Shown here: positions 50,517-59,804 of the stretch, in pieces
Position numbering within the stretch: position 1 is the stretch's first letter
How the letters are laid out: every line of letters starts with the position of its first letter
NCBI GenBank assembly: GCA_963721005.1
Contig: CAVRHR010000004.1
Span: 1,021,963 to 1,085,962, forward strand
Origin: VAZQ01 sp963721005
Lineage (GTDB): Bacteria; Pseudomonadota; Alphaproteobacteria; Rhizobiales; Xanthobacteraceae
Length of the DNA: 64,000 nt
Direction: 5' to 3'
Made by a program: the position numbers and the translations under genes
The notes under the pieces: generated by a model
Databases searched by the model: none
Told to the model about the DNA's origin: nothing
What the model saw: the letters and a program-made list of their open reading frames with translations, nothing else

Positions 50517-51941
50517 CTATCTCTCCCGCAGGCTCTCCTGCCTGTACTTCATCAGCGGCGATAGAAGGTAGCTGATGATCCGTCGCGAGCCGGTCTTGAT
50601 CTCGGCGGTGACGGCCATGCCGGGCGAGAGGTTGACCAACTTGTCTTCGACCTGCATCTGCGTGCGGTCGAGCGAGATGCGCGCTGCGTAGGTTAGTTCC
50701 TGACCTTTGGGTTCGCTGCTGGCATTGGCGGCACCGGTTGATTTGTCGTTGGACTTGTCGCCGGGCGTATCGCGCACGATGGAATCGGATGAGACGCTCA
50801 GGACCTGCCCGTGCAATAGGCCGTACCGCGTGAAATCGAAGGTGTCGACCTTGATCTCCACGTCGTCGCCGGCATGCACGAAGCCAATGTCATGATTGCT
50901 TACCATGGCTTCGATCTCCAGGTGGCTGTCGCTGGGCACGATCACCATCAGGGTCTGCGCCGGTGTCACCACCCCGCCGACCGTGTGTGCGGCCATTTGC
51001 TGGACCATGCCCGAGACCGGTGCGGTCAGCAGTTGCAATCTGGTGCGCTGCTGGGCTTTGGACAGGTCCGCCGCGAGGCCAGCGGCTTTGCGCTCCGCCT
51101 CGGTCAACTCGCCGAAGAGGGTTCTACGGTATTCGGCCAAAGTCTGCGAGCGTGTTTCGATGATGGCGGCGACCGCCGACTGTGCTTCTCGCAAATGACT
51201 CGTCTGAACCAATCGCTCCTGTTGGCTTTCCGTCAATTGTTGCAGTACCTCGAAATATTGCAATCGCGAGCCGTATTCATTGAGCGATTTACGGATATTG
51301 ACCCGCTCTTGTATGGTCGGAATGACCGCCTCGAGCTTGTCTATGGTAGCGGAGATGGTAGCGAGCTCAGCCTCTTTCTGGGCTCTTTGGCCATCAAGTG
51401 CGGCGATTTTTGCCTTGTGCTCCGTGATCTGCGCCAAGAGAAACTGTCGCTGCATGGCGATCAGAGCCGGGTTGGCCGCAGCCGGAGGGTGGAATGCGCC
51501 GATCGGGTCGTCGGTATCGGCGAGTGCCGCCCGCAGGCGGGCTATGTCGAGTTGCGCCAACTCCAAGTCGGCCGAGAGATGGTTGGTTTCGCCATCGTTG
51601 ATGGTGGGGTCGAGCTCGATCAACACATCGCCGGCATTGACGTCCTGGCCGTCCGCGACCCGGATGGCGCGCACGACGCCGGCCTCGAAGGGTTGGATCA
51701 CCTTGCTGTGGCCGGTCGGTATGATCTTGCCTGTGGCGGTGGCCACGATATCTACATGGCCCAGACTTGCCCACCCCAGAGCCAGCACGAACAAGGCGAT
51801 TATGGTCGCGCCGATAGCCCGGCCGACAGGCGAGGGCGGGGTTTCGACGATTTCCAGCGCGGCCGGCAGGAAAGCGAGCTCGTCCCGGTCCCGCAGCTTG
51901 GGCCCCGCTGGGAAGGGCAAAACTTTCTTCTCAGGATTCAT
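50517..51941 (-). CDS. hlyD: HlyD-family type I secretion adaptor
   Basis: The 474-residue protein has a cytoplasmic head (1-45) and one span (GRAIGATIIALFVLALGWAS). A biotinyl-lipoyl-like half motif (TGKIIPTGHSKVIQPFEAGV, then VRAIRVADGQDVNAGDVLIE) comes next, followed by a long coiled-coil hairpin (about 150-330) and the second lipoyl half (LTAPVSGMVQQMAAHTVGGV). The HlyD C-terminal beta-barrel has the signature LVNLSPGMAVTAEIKTGSRR. It forms the periplasmic duct between the ABC exporter and an outer-membrane channel. It is transcribed away from hlyB (272 bp intergenic), whereas the usual order is hlyB-hlyD in one operon. Confidence 0.93.
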   Translation of the reverse strand: MNPEKKVLPFPAGPKLRDRDELAFLPAALEIVETPPSPVGRAIGATIIALFVLALGWASLGHVDIVATATGKIIPTGHSKVIQPFEAGVVRAIRVADGQDVNAGDVLIELDPTINDGETNHLSADLELAQLDIARLRAALADTDDPIGAFHPPAAANPALIAMQRQFLLAQITEHKAKIAALDGQRAQKEAELATISATIDKLEAVIPTIQERVNIRKSLNEYGSRLQYFEVLQQLTESQQERLVQTSHLREAQSAVAAIIETRSQTLAEYRRTLFGELTEAERKAAGLAADLSKAQQRTRLQLLTAPVSGMVQQMAAHTVGGVVTPAQTLMVIVPSDSHLEIEAMVSNHDIGFVHAGDDVEIKVDTFDFTRYGLLHGQVLSVSSDSIVRDTPGDKSNDKSTGAANASSEPKGQELTYAARISLDRTQMQVEDKLVNLSPGMAVTAEIKTGSRRIISYLLSPLMKYRQESLRER

Positions 51942-52213
51942 GAATTTCTGCCTAAAAACAATGGTTTATCGTCCTGCTGATAGGCGACTGTGGTCGAATA
52001 CCGAAGGCCCGTGGCGGTCCCCCAAACTCCCATTGATGATCGACATCGTCTGGACGTCGGTTTATATCCGATAACCGGTGAATTTTTCACGCGATTGAGC
52101 AAAAATTCTTCCAATTGCCCTTTAAACTCTAGCTAATGGGTATGGGACTATAGGAACCCGGGATGGCATGATTGCCTGTCGTCAGCAGGCAGGAACGGGC
52201 GGGGGAAGTCGAC
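51942..52213. promoter_or_regulatory. Divergent promoter region between hlyD and hlyB
   Basis: These 272 bp separate the two start codons and must contain both promoters. The sequence is locally AT-richer (around 52060-52140, with TTTTTCACGCGATTGAGCAA and ACTCTAGCTAAT) than its surroundings. I recognise no specific operator. Confidence 0.5.
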
Positions 52214-54355
52214 ATGACGGCGCATCCGGAAACGCCTAGGCCGAATGATCCTGGCCTCATCGCGCTGGTCATGCTGCTGCGCTTCCATGGCGTCGGGGCG
52301 GACCCGGCGCAAATTCGTCATCAGTGCGGAACGGCCGCCATCGGCATAGCGGATATGATCCGTTGCGCCAAGGAGTTTGGACTGAAGGCACGGGAGGTGA
52401 AAACAAGCTGGGGGCGCTTGGCCACCACTCCTTTGCCGGCCATTGCGGCGCTCAAGGATGGTGACTTTCTCCTCCTCGGCAAGGTCGGCGACGGGAAGGC
52501 GGTCGTTCAATCTCCGAGGACCCCGCGCCCCGAACTAATGACCCAGGAACAGCTCGAGGCGGTGTGGGATGGCCGCATCGTGCTGATGACCCGTCGCGCC
52601 AGTTTGATGGACCTCACGCGCCGCTTCGACATCACGTGGTTCCTGGGCGCCATTCACAAGTATCGCAAACAGCTGACCGAGGTGTTCGTTGCGTCCTTTT
52701 TTCTGCAACTGTTTGCGCTGGTCTCGCCGCTGTTCTTCCAGGTGGTCATCGACAAGGTGCTGGTCCATCGCAGCATCGGCACGCTCGATGTGCTGATCAT
52801 AGGGTTGCTTGGGATCGCGCTGTTTGAAACCATTCTCGGCATCTTGCGGACTTATCTGTTTTCGCACGCCACCAACCGGATCGACGTCGAGCTCGGTGCG
52901 CGTCTGTTCCAGCATTTGCTGGCATTGCCCACGGCCTATTTTCAGGCTCGGCGCGTCGGCGATTCGGTTGCGCGCGTGCGCGAGCTGGAAAACATCCGGA
53001 CCTTCCTGACCAGCTCGGCCCTGACCCTGGTGATCGACCTATTTTTTACGTTCGTGTTCCTGGCCGTGATGTTTCTCTATTCGCCGATGTTGACCGCTAT
53101 CGTCGTTGCGGGGTTCCCGTTCTATATCGGGATTTCCGCCGGTGTAACGCCGCTGTTTCGTCGGTTGCTCGATGAGAAGTTTCGGCGGGGCGCGGAGAAC
53201 CAGGCGTTTTTGGTGGAGGCTGTCACAGGAGTCGAGACCCTCAAGGCGATGGCGGTCGAGCCGCAGATGCAGCGCCGGTGGGAGGAGCAACTCGCCGGGT
53301 ATGTAGCAGCGAGCTTCAAGGTCTTGCGGCTGGGCAATAACGCCAGCAACAGCGTGCAATTCGTCAACAAGGTGGTTATGGCCGGCATCCTGTATTTCGG
53401 AGCCCAACTGGTCATTTCCGGCAGCCTGACCGTGGGCGAACTGGTGGCTTTCAATATTCTGGCCGGACGGGTCAGCCAGCCGGTACTGCGGCTCGCCCAG
53501 ATATGGCAGGATTTCCATCAGGCGCGGCTGTCGGTGGCGCGGCTCGGCGATATTCTCAATACGCCTGCTGAGCCCAAGTTCAATCCGGCGCGGGCTGCCT
53601 TGCCGGCCATCCGGGGCGATGTGGTGTTCGACCATGTGGTCTTCCGATATCGGATCGACGGGCCGGAGGTGCTGCACGACGTCAATTTCAGCGTGTCCGC
53701 CGGACAGGTCATCGGTGTGGTCGGACCCTCGGGTTCCGGCAAGAGCACGGTGGCCAAGCTGATCCAGCGCCTCTACATCCCCGAAGGCGGCCGTGTGCTG
53801 GTCGATGGGGTTGACCTCGCCATGGTCGACACATCGTGGCTGCGCCGCCAGATCGGCGCGGTGCTGCAAGAGAACGTGCTTTTCAATCAGTCGATCCGTG
53901 ACAACATTGCATTACCGGATCCCGCCATGCCAATCGAACGGGTCGTCGAGGCGGCCAAGCTTGCAGGCGCTCACGATTTCATTCTGGAACTGCCGGAGGG
54001 CTACGACACGATCGTCGGCGAGCGCGGCGCCAGCCTTTCAGGCGGACAGCGCCAGCGTATCGCCATCGCCCGCGCGCTGGTGACCAATCCCCGCATCTTG
54101 ATCTTTGACGAAGCAACCAGCGCGCTGGACTACGAGAGTGAGCGCGTCATCCAAGACAATATGCAACGCATTGCCCAGGGTCGTACCGTCTTCGTCATCG
54201 CCCACCGCTTGTCCACAGTCCGCCGAAGCAATCGCATCATCACTATTGATCACGGCCGATTGGTGGAGGACGGAACGCACGAGGAACTGGTCAATAAAGG
54301 GGGGCGCTACGCGGCGCTCTACCGGGTCCAGGCTGGCATCCAGGAAGTGAGTTAG
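52214..54355 (+). CDS. hlyB: HlyB-family type I secretion ABC exporter
   Basis: The 713-residue protein starts MTAHPETPRPNDPGLIALVM. An N-terminal C39-like domain (about 10-130) has no catalytic Cys at the expected place, as in HlyB, so it would bind but not cleave substrate. Six spans follow (about 155-430) and an ATPase with Walker A GPSGSGKSTVAK, signature LSGGQRQR, Walker B RILIFDEATSAL and switch His in VIAHRLSTV. It exports unfolded proteins carrying C-terminal RTX-type signals. No RTX substrate or TolC-like channel is adjacent. The start at 52214 fits the family. Confidence 0.95.
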   Translation: MTAHPETPRPNDPGLIALVMLLRFHGVGADPAQIRHQCGTAAIGIADMIRCAKEFGLKAREVKTSWGRLATTPLPAIAALKDGDFLLLGKVGDGKAVVQSPRTPRPELMTQEQLEAVWDGRIVLMTRRASLMDLTRRFDITWFLGAIHKYRKQLTEVFVASFFLQLFALVSPLFFQVVIDKVLVHRSIGTLDVLIIGLLGIALFETILGILRTYLFSHATNRIDVELGARLFQHLLALPTAYFQARRVGDSVARVRELENIRTFLTSSALTLVIDLFFTFVFLAVMFLYSPMLTAIVVAGFPFYIGISAGVTPLFRRLLDEKFRRGAENQAFLVEAVTGVETLKAMAVEPQMQRRWEEQLAGYVAASFKVLRLGNNASNSVQFVNKVVMAGILYFGAQLVISGSLTVGELVAFNILAGRVSQPVLRLAQIWQDFHQARLSVARLGDILNTPAEPKFNPARAALPAIRGDVVFDHVVFRYRIDGPEVLHDVNFSVSAGQVIGVVGPSGSGKSTVAKLIQRLYIPEGGRVLVDGVDLAMVDTSWLRRQIGAVLQENVLFNQSIRDNIALPDPAMPIERVVEAAKLAGAHDFILELPEGYDTIVGERGASLSGGQRQRIAIARALVTNPRILIFDEATSALDYESERVIQDNMQRIAQGRTVFVIAHRLSTVRRSNRIITIDHGRLVEDGTHEELVNKGGRYAALYRVQAGIQEVS

Positions 54356-54436
54356 AGCGAGTCCGCCAGGTATTTAAGCCGTCCGGAAATCAACGTGTAA
54401 TCAACGAGTTGCGGAGGCCGCCAAACGAGCGGCGCT

Positions 54437-54751
54437 CTAAGCGCGAAAAACGTTACGCAAGATGGCAGTTGGCGTCAGTCGCGCGGTGCGGCGCGCGAAA
54501 GGCGCTGCGGTTGGGCTACTCGATGGCGCAGCCGCCAAAATGTGACGAAGGCAAAGCCCGGCGAAGTAACCAATTTGGAGACTTGTGAGGGCAGCCGCCG
54601 TCATAACGGCGATCCACCAAGCCGGGTCCTCTCGGGCGACTCCCGTGGAGATAAGATAGGTCAGAGCAATTGCGACTGTGGGCATCAAGGCAAGCACCTT
54701 GAACCGCCACCCCAGCAATAGCCCAACGACTAGACTGGCCACGATTGCCAT
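54437..54751 (-). CDS. Small membrane protein, paralogue of 49949-50245
   Basis: From 54751 the product is MAIVASLVVGLLLGWRFKVL, then ALMPTVAIALTYLISTGVAR and AVMTAAALTSLQIGYFAGLC, with a basic tail. Three spans are probable. The conserved signature is G-x-x-LG-x-RFK-(V/I)-L followed much later by LQ-(I/L)-GY. It ends 81 bp after the hlyB stop on the opposite strand. A longer start at 54823 is possible but adds a Cys-rich segment lacking in the paralogue. Confidence 0.65.
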   Translation of the reverse strand: MAIVASLVVGLLLGWRFKVLALMPTVAIALTYLISTGVAREDPAWWIAVMTAAALTSLQIGYFAGLCLRHILAAAPSSSPTAAPFARRTARLTPTAILRNVFRA

Positions 54752-55019
54752 CCTGACGCAACATCGCCCATAGGACATAAGTTCCACCGCAAACCACAAT
54801 TTTATCGTACAAAGGCAGGCCAATATCGGCTATTGCTGCAGTGCGGCATGCGTCTCAGGGCGCAATGTCTGCACTCGACCTTGCATCGAGCCGGCACTCA
54901 CCGGATTCGTCGCTACGGAGGGGGGCTGTAGAAACGGCCACCAGAACCCCCGTAGGGCCTCGTTCATAATTCTCCAATTGGGGCCCTCTATTACTGCTGA
55001 GCTGGTGGGGGGCGGACAC

Positions 55020-55310
55020 ATGAGCTTGCCACGCTTTTCTGTGTTTCCGGTCGAACGACGCAAGAGCCTGCGCGAACCGCAAAACTTTATCGTCAGGCTG
55101 AAATTTGATGATGACGCGCCTTGGTTGCGCGCCATGCTGAATAATTTATCTGCCGGCGGGGCGTGCCTGTCGATTTCCGCGACAAAGACCGTCCCAGCCG
55201 AGTTCACTTTAGTCCTTCCACCCAATCAATTGCGTCGATGCCGCGCAGTCTGGCGATCTGGCGACAGGGTCGGAGTTGAGTTCCTAAACAGCGACATCTT
55301 CGAAGATTGA
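55020..55310 (+). CDS. Single PilZ-domain protein
   Basis: The 96-residue protein from 55020 has the PilZ switch region VERRKSLREPQNF (about residue 12) and the strand motif LNNLSAGGACLSI, ending WRSGDRVGVEFLNSDIFED. It is a minimal c-di-GMP receptor, the second PilZ locus within 7 kb. It lies downstream of the type I secretion ATPase. Some bases of the consensus RxxxR are here RKSLR, so binding should be retained. An upstream in-frame start at 54978 is less likely. Confidence 0.78.
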   Translation: MSLPRFSVFPVERRKSLREPQNFIVRLKFDDDAPWLRAMLNNLSAGGACLSISATKTVPAEFTLVLPPNQLRRCRAVWRSGDRVGVEFLNSDIFED

Positions 55311-55417
55311 GCGGCGAAGGGCGACCGTCGATAAAATGTGTCGAATTTCGCTCCTTCAGCACGCTTCCTCGTTGTAAAATTTTACGGCAAGGTTACTTTC
55401 TTTAGCGGAATATCCCC

Positions 55418-55612
55418 ATGGGCTTGTGGAATCTCCTCGGACGATCCAAGGGGCTTTCGTGCCATAAATGTGGTCGCGAAATCTTGAGCGGCATTGTCAG
55501 ATTTGAAGACGGCCAAAAGGTGGGAATTTTGTGCCACGCTTGTTCTGCGTGTTGGCGAGCAGGTGACAGATCAAATTCGATCGGTTCGCAACCAGTAGCG
55601 GAACGTCGGTGA
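55418..55612 (+). CDS. Small zinc-ribbon-like protein
   Basis: The 64-residue frame begins MGLWNLLGRSKGLSCHKCGR, then VRFEDGQKVGILCHACSACW. Two CxxC pairs (CHKC and CHAC, with a third nearby Cys) form a treble-clef or ribbon metal site. The C-terminal 20 residues are polar. It follows the PilZ gene by 107 bp on the same strand. No partner or function is known. Confidence 0.6.
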   Translation: MGLWNLLGRSKGLSCHKCGREILSGIVRFEDGQKVGILCHACSACWRAGDRSNSIGSQPVAERR

Positions 55613-56231
55613 CGATCGCGGCTAATTGCCCGCGACGCCGCTCCGAACAACTTCCATAAACCGCATAAGAGCGGGCGTCTCGCGTTCGCCGGGCGTGAGA
55701 CGAACCATTCGCAGTCCTGGCTCGGTCGCACGTCCAGGTGGCTGTGCCCTTATCATGGGATGCCTGGCATAATCCCTCAAGAGGTTTCCAGGGCGCCTGC
55801 GCCTTCATACCAAACAAAAGTCCGGTGGGAGCTACTACATCGAACACCGGGGCCGGCCGCTGACTATCATGTGAGCAACGTCACTGGGCAAAATCTGCTC
55901 GCCCGCGAAAATAGTCACCGTCCAAAGTCTTGGCGTCCATCGCATTTCTCTCCCTCAACGACTTTCTCGTGAGGGAGTACGTTTCCTCAAGTTGAATTCT
56001 CCACCGACCGGCCACTTATAATTCCACCTCCATGGTGCCGCGCCGTCGTAGGAGGGGCATCCTTGGCCAGGCGGGAAGCAGACGTGCCTTTTGGGGTCGA
56101 CGGAGGATGTGAATCCTCCCAATGGCGGGACGTAATTTGTGGGCGGCGCCTTGACGCGACCGACGATGACACAGTCGTCATGGTGCTTTGGTGGTTTCCT
56201 AGCCTTGGCCCGCGTCGGATGACCGTCGGAG
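55613..56231. other. Gene-free stretch
   Basis: About 620 bp without a supported frame. Several ORFs exist on both strands but lack ribosome sites and protein-like composition. I see no repeat or hairpin of note. Confidence 0.5.
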
Positions 56232-56342
56232 TCAGACCAGCAAGACGAGCAACCCGGCTATGGCGAAGCCAGCCACCAGTAATGACCAATCCCCTAAGTC
56301 AAAGCCGAGCAGGCGACCGCCGTTCGCGATACGAACTCTCAC
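56232..56342 (-). CDS. 36-residue single-span membrane protein
   Basis: A GTG at 56342 gives VRVRIANGGRLLGFDLGDWS, then LLVAGFAIAGLLVLLV and a stop. GAGGG lies seven bases upstream. The polar, glycine-rich N-terminus followed by one hydrophobic helix to the very end matches small proteins I recall from Bradyrhizobium genomes. It would be a C-terminal-in anchor protein of unknown role. Confidence 0.55.
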   Translation of the reverse strand: MRVRIANGGRLLGFDLGDWSLLVAGFAIAGLLVLLV

Positions 56343-56684
56343 GGAACCCTCTGATATTGTTTTGTTATTAGGTCCGGACACGAAACGGTCCGACACCTCC
56401 CGTGGGTTAGTCGAAGGAGACCGCTGCGAGGTTCAATGGAATTCGGGTCGGCCGGCCCCAATTGCGGAATCAGGGGGCACCTGACCGCTCCATCGATGCA
56501 ATTTTTACGAGATTCGGCGGGCGCCGTCGGCCCCTCGCCCTCGCGCATCATCGGCCAAGGGGATCGCAGTTAACTAGATCAGCGCCGATTTCATTGCGAA
56601 GTCGCTAAAAGTATAAATATAGTCGGTATCTAGGGAGGGGCGAAGCCAACTCGGCAGACACAACTCCAGAGGGTGATAAGACAG

Positions 56685-57359
56685 ATGAGTGAGGTAGCGC
56701 GTCCCACAACGCCGGCCCCAGTGCATCGACGACAAACGAAATTTACCCCTGCCAACATTCGGCAGATCATTAACCTCTTGGAACGTGGAAAGAGCAAAGA
56801 AGAGATCGCTGAAATTATCGGCGTTACACCGGCGACCCTGCAAGTCACGTGTTCCAAGCTTGGAATCAGTCTGCGCCGCTCTACTTTTTATGCGGCTGGA
56901 GTATCGCGATCGCCTCAGCCACGCCCTCAAAAGTCACCTTTGCAAGGGCTGAACGAAGGGGCGGCGAGGGCGGCAAGTCGTGACGAGCAATTTCAGATAA
57001 CACCAGAGGCGGCGAAAGTGGACGAAGATGACACGATCATTCGGCTGCATCCAAACCAGCTTTCGACGGAAAAGGCTGGTTCAAACGGAGTCACGCTCAC
57101 AATACGATACAGAGGCGAGGAGAGAATAGTTAACGTGCCTATCGATCGAAATGCCCTCGGGCTGTTTGCCCTAGAGGCGGAGTTCCGCTCGGCGAGCATC
57201 GGTGACCTTATCGGTCAGTCTCTTATTTCGATTGCAAAAAATGATCTGTTTAAATCGGTTCTGGACGGTCACCCAATCACCCCCAGAAATGCAAAAGACC
57301 GAGTGGAAAGTAACGACCGCCGCGGCGAAGGCAAGCGTGACTTATCGTCACCACAATAG
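56685..57359 (+). CDS. Helix-turn-helix protein of unknown role
   Basis: The 224-residue product has a helix-turn-helix at about residues 22-62: TPANIRQIINLLERGKSKEE then IAEIIGVTPATLQVTCSKLG. A linker and a C-terminal region follow (about 115-200) containing VTLTIRYRGEERIVNVPIDR and LGLFALEAEFRSASIGDLIG, which looks like a compact alpha/beta domain. This two-part build occurs in hypothetical regulators of Bradyrhizobium as I recall. The ATG at 56685 is chosen; a GTG at 56673 is an alternative. It probably binds DNA. Confidence 0.7.
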   Translation: MSEVARPTTPAPVHRRQTKFTPANIRQIINLLERGKSKEEIAEIIGVTPATLQVTCSKLGISLRRSTFYAAGVSRSPQPRPQKSPLQGLNEGAARAASRDEQFQITPEAAKVDEDDTIIRLHPNQLSTEKAGSNGVTLTIRYRGEERIVNVPIDRNALGLFALEAEFRSASIGDLIGQSLISIAKNDLFKSVLDGHPITPRNAKDRVESNDRRGEGKRDLSSPQ

Positions 57360-57403
57360 CCATTCCACTCGTTGGGCCCAATCGTAGAGCATCTGGTGTT
57401 GCG

Positions 57404-57538
57404 ATGGAGTTTTCCTGCAAAGCGTGTGACTCTCCCGCCGTCGTATTTCCCGATCATCTTCGTGATGACGCGCCGATAAGGTGCCAGCGCTGTGGCATTG
57501 TCATATGCACGGTGAGCGAATTCAGAAATCCATGCTGA
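57404..57538 (+). CDS. 44-residue zinc-ribbon protein
   Basis: The frame reads MEFSCKACDSPAVVFPDHLR, then DDAPIRCQRCGIVICTVSEF and ends RNPC. Two CxxC pairs (CKAC and CQRC) about 22 residues apart form a classical zinc ribbon. It starts 44 bp after the helix-turn-helix gene and may be expressed with it. Too short for a firm assignment. Confidence 0.55.
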   Translation: MEFSCKACDSPAVVFPDHLRDDAPIRCQRCGIVICTVSEFRNPC

Positions 57539-57977
57539 GGTCGTCGCCGTCCCAGGGAGTAAGCCCCCAGTGGTCGATGCGCCCTAGCTTCAGTCGGATC
57601 TAGGCCAAGCCAGTCGGAAGGGGTATGCAGACGCGCAAGGTCGAAGACGTCAATCGCAGCTGGCTTGGCGATTGTCGTTTGCTTGATGTAGCCTTCGGGC
57701 GCGATCCTCCGCGAATGCCGGCTCGCTCAAGGTCATTGATCCTTATTCTTGCCCGATCGCCGCCCTTTGGCGCGGCGGTGGAAAGAGGGGAACGGATGCT
57801 GCCGCTCAGGTATTTAATTACCGGCGGTCCTTGGCCACCTTCATTCACCGCCCTAGGCGAAGGATCGTCGCGCTCCGGCGGGCCCCCTCGCCGGGGCGCT
57901 CTAGGTCTATGAGTTGACAGCTTCTAAGCTTGAGACTTTAGCTTCTGGTTTGCGGGATTTTGTGCGGGTGCTGAGCT

Positions 57978-58319
57978 ATGCTTGTGTTGCAACCAAACGA
58001 TAACGGCGCGCCTGACGATCACCACGTCATGCAAGGCGGATGGCAGATCGGCCGCATCTATAAGCGAGCAGGTGCGCTTCGGCCGGAATCCCAATGGCTC
58101 TGGTTCATCAGCGGAGTGTCCCGCCGCGATGCGGGGATTCCGATTACTGGGACGAGTGCGACCCAGGAGGACGCCCTAGCCGCGACACAAGAAAGTTGGA
58201 ACAAGTTGCTGGCCTGGGCGCAACTGATGCCGCTCAATCCAAGCCAAGCGAGCCCTGGCGGCCCTCGCGTAGTGTCTCTCTCAATATCGAGCTCAAACGT
58301 GACGGGTCAAATCGAATAG
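57978..58319 (+). CDS. 113-residue hypothetical protein
   Basis: The product starts MLVLQPNDNGAPDDHHVMQG, with a core GWQIGRIYKRAGALRPESQW and LWFISGVSRRDAGIPITGTS and a helix AALATQ-like segment (EDALAATQESWNKLLAWAQL). The Trp-rich core, W-x-IGRIY...WLW followed by a helix, is a pattern I know from numerous Bradyrhizobium proteins. It is soluble and cytoplasmic. Function unknown. The final 25 residues may be variable. Confidence 0.65.
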   Translation: MLVLQPNDNGAPDDHHVMQGGWQIGRIYKRAGALRPESQWLWFISGVSRRDAGIPITGTSATQEDALAATQESWNKLLAWAQLMPLNPSQASPGGPRVVSLSISSSNVTGQIE

Positions 58320-58700
58320 AGCGCCGCCATCGTTGCGTTGGCGAAAGTTGAAAATCACGCATGCGCTCGAGCGCTACACCTTGGCCGGCCTGCACCATTC
58401 CAAACGCGAGTTGCTGAAATCCCGTCTCCGCGTGCGACGCGGGAGCCTTGGCTTCTGGGGAGACATCTCGTCAGCTCACGCAAGCGGTTCGACCTGATTG
58501 GCCGCGCCACGCCCGCTTTGCCTCGCGTGTGCGTCAAATCCGCATCGCCATCCTTTAACGTTACATGTCAAGCTTATGGGCAAACAATTTAGCTCGCAGG
58601 CTCGGCGTAGGTGCTTCGAGCGCTGTAAGCATCGCCAGGCAGCCCGCAACAGATCCGAACACGAGAGTGCTAAGGAACCTAACCCGAGGTCTACATGTCC
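58320..58700. other. Gene-free stretch
   Basis: No supported reading frame. ORFs on both strands are short and compositionally unlike the neighbours. Confidence 0.5.
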
Positions 58701-59804
58701 TCAGCGGGGTGTCGGGTTCCTGCGGCCACGGTGGTCTCTCCGCGGCAATTGACCGCTTTTGGAAGATGGAGTGAGTCGCGATGGCAACGCGCCCTGGTCA
58801 GCCTTCTCGAGACCGGCTGGAGGCTCAAGCGGCGCCTCCGGTTGCACCGACACTGAGATCGTCGTGGTCGCTTGGAGCTTCGGTGCGATTTCCGGCGGTG
58901 TAGCATTGTTGCTCGGCAAGCTATTGACCTGTTGAGTCACCCCGACGCTGGAGGCGTTGCGCTGCTGGAGAGAGGCGTTCGGAGCAGGGTCAAGAACCTC
59001 CGGGTGCACTAACTCAAGATCCGGCATCGAAACGGTACTTGGCAGTAAAAGAAGGACGGCCATAGGGGCAACAACGAAGAGACGCGGAAATCGCAAATGG
59101 CGTGCGTGGGCCGGCGCTGGAGGTAAGGACGCGCGGCGCACCGGCCCTTGTTCCAAGTAGCGCGGCTCAATTGCTGCCGGAAACTGAACATGACCTCCGT
59201 TATCCGGAAGGGTAATCCCTGGCACCGGCGCCAATTGGGCGACACGGGGGAGGCGTGACGTAAGCTCCGGCGCGAGCGGCGCGGCTGGCCGCCTCGGCAT
59301 AGCAAGCTCCTCAGGCGCTTTGTCGGCTATGCAGCCCTCGGTGGGACATTCTGGACCGGTGACGCGCGGAACGGATTGAGCAACTAGTTGCTCTCGCTGG
59401 GCGCGGAGCCCGGCCTCCAGCCTAAGGAGCGACTCCTCACTCAGGCCAAATGGGCCCACAAATGCCGGGCTAGAGCGGTCCGGGCCATTCGTGGGGGCTT
59501 CGCGATTTAGAGCATGAAAAGTCGATCCACTCGTTCGAATATCATCGTCGGGATAGGACGGATCACAGATGCTGCCGGCCCAGTCTGCGCCCCTCGAGGG
59601 TTGGGCAAAAAAATGTCGTTTTTCGACTGAGAGACTATAATCTGATTTTGGCGTCAGCCCTGTTGGTAGATCGGGCTGCAGCGGGGGTGGCGCATCGTTG
59701 TCAACGACATCCGCGGCCGCCGAATTTTGCGCTTGAGTAACCTGATGAAATGTATCGCGTAGGGTTCGCAATGGGCCTACCATATCAACCGCCCTTAAAC
59801 GCAA
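58701..59804 (-). CDS. Large Pro-rich protein with one central membrane span
   Basis: The 367-residue frame has a cytoplasmic Pro/Ala-rich N-terminal half (about 1-240), one span at about 248-266 (FPRLFVVAPMAVLLLLPSTV) and a C-terminal half rich in Pro, Gln and Ser. This is a type II membrane arrangement, and low complexity dominates. No catalytic motif or repeat is seen. The open frame is long for its composition and codon usage seems coding, but the family is unknown to me. Start uncertain. Confidence 0.55.
   Translation of the reverse strand: MRLRAVDMVGPLRTLRDTFHQVTQAQNSAAADVVDNDAPPPLQPDLPTGLTPKSDYSLSVEKRHFFAQPSRGADWAGSICDPSYPDDDIRTSGSTFHALNREAPTNGPDRSSPAFVGPFGLSEESLLRLEAGLRAQREQLVAQSVPRVTGPECPTEGCIADKAPEELAMPRRPAAPLAPELTSRLPRVAQLAPVPGITLPDNGGHVQFPAAIEPRYLEQGPVRRASLPPAPAHARHLRFPRLFVVAPMAVLLLLPSTVSMPDLELVHPEVLDPAPNASLQQRNASSVGVTQQVNSLPSNNATPPEIAPKLQATTTISVSVQPEAPLEPPAGLEKADQGALPSRLTPSSKSGQLPRRDHRGRRNPTPR

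Noticed and set aside
50874..51980. 368-residue plus-strand open frame
   Set aside because: It is antisense to hlyD, which has full domain structure.
53039..53869. 276-residue minus-strand open frame
   Set aside because: It is antisense to the ATPase and membrane domains of hlyB.
56063..56484. Plus-strand open frames of 74 to 102 residues
   Set aside because: No start signal or protein-like composition; the 36-residue membrane protein on the other strand explains part of the region better.
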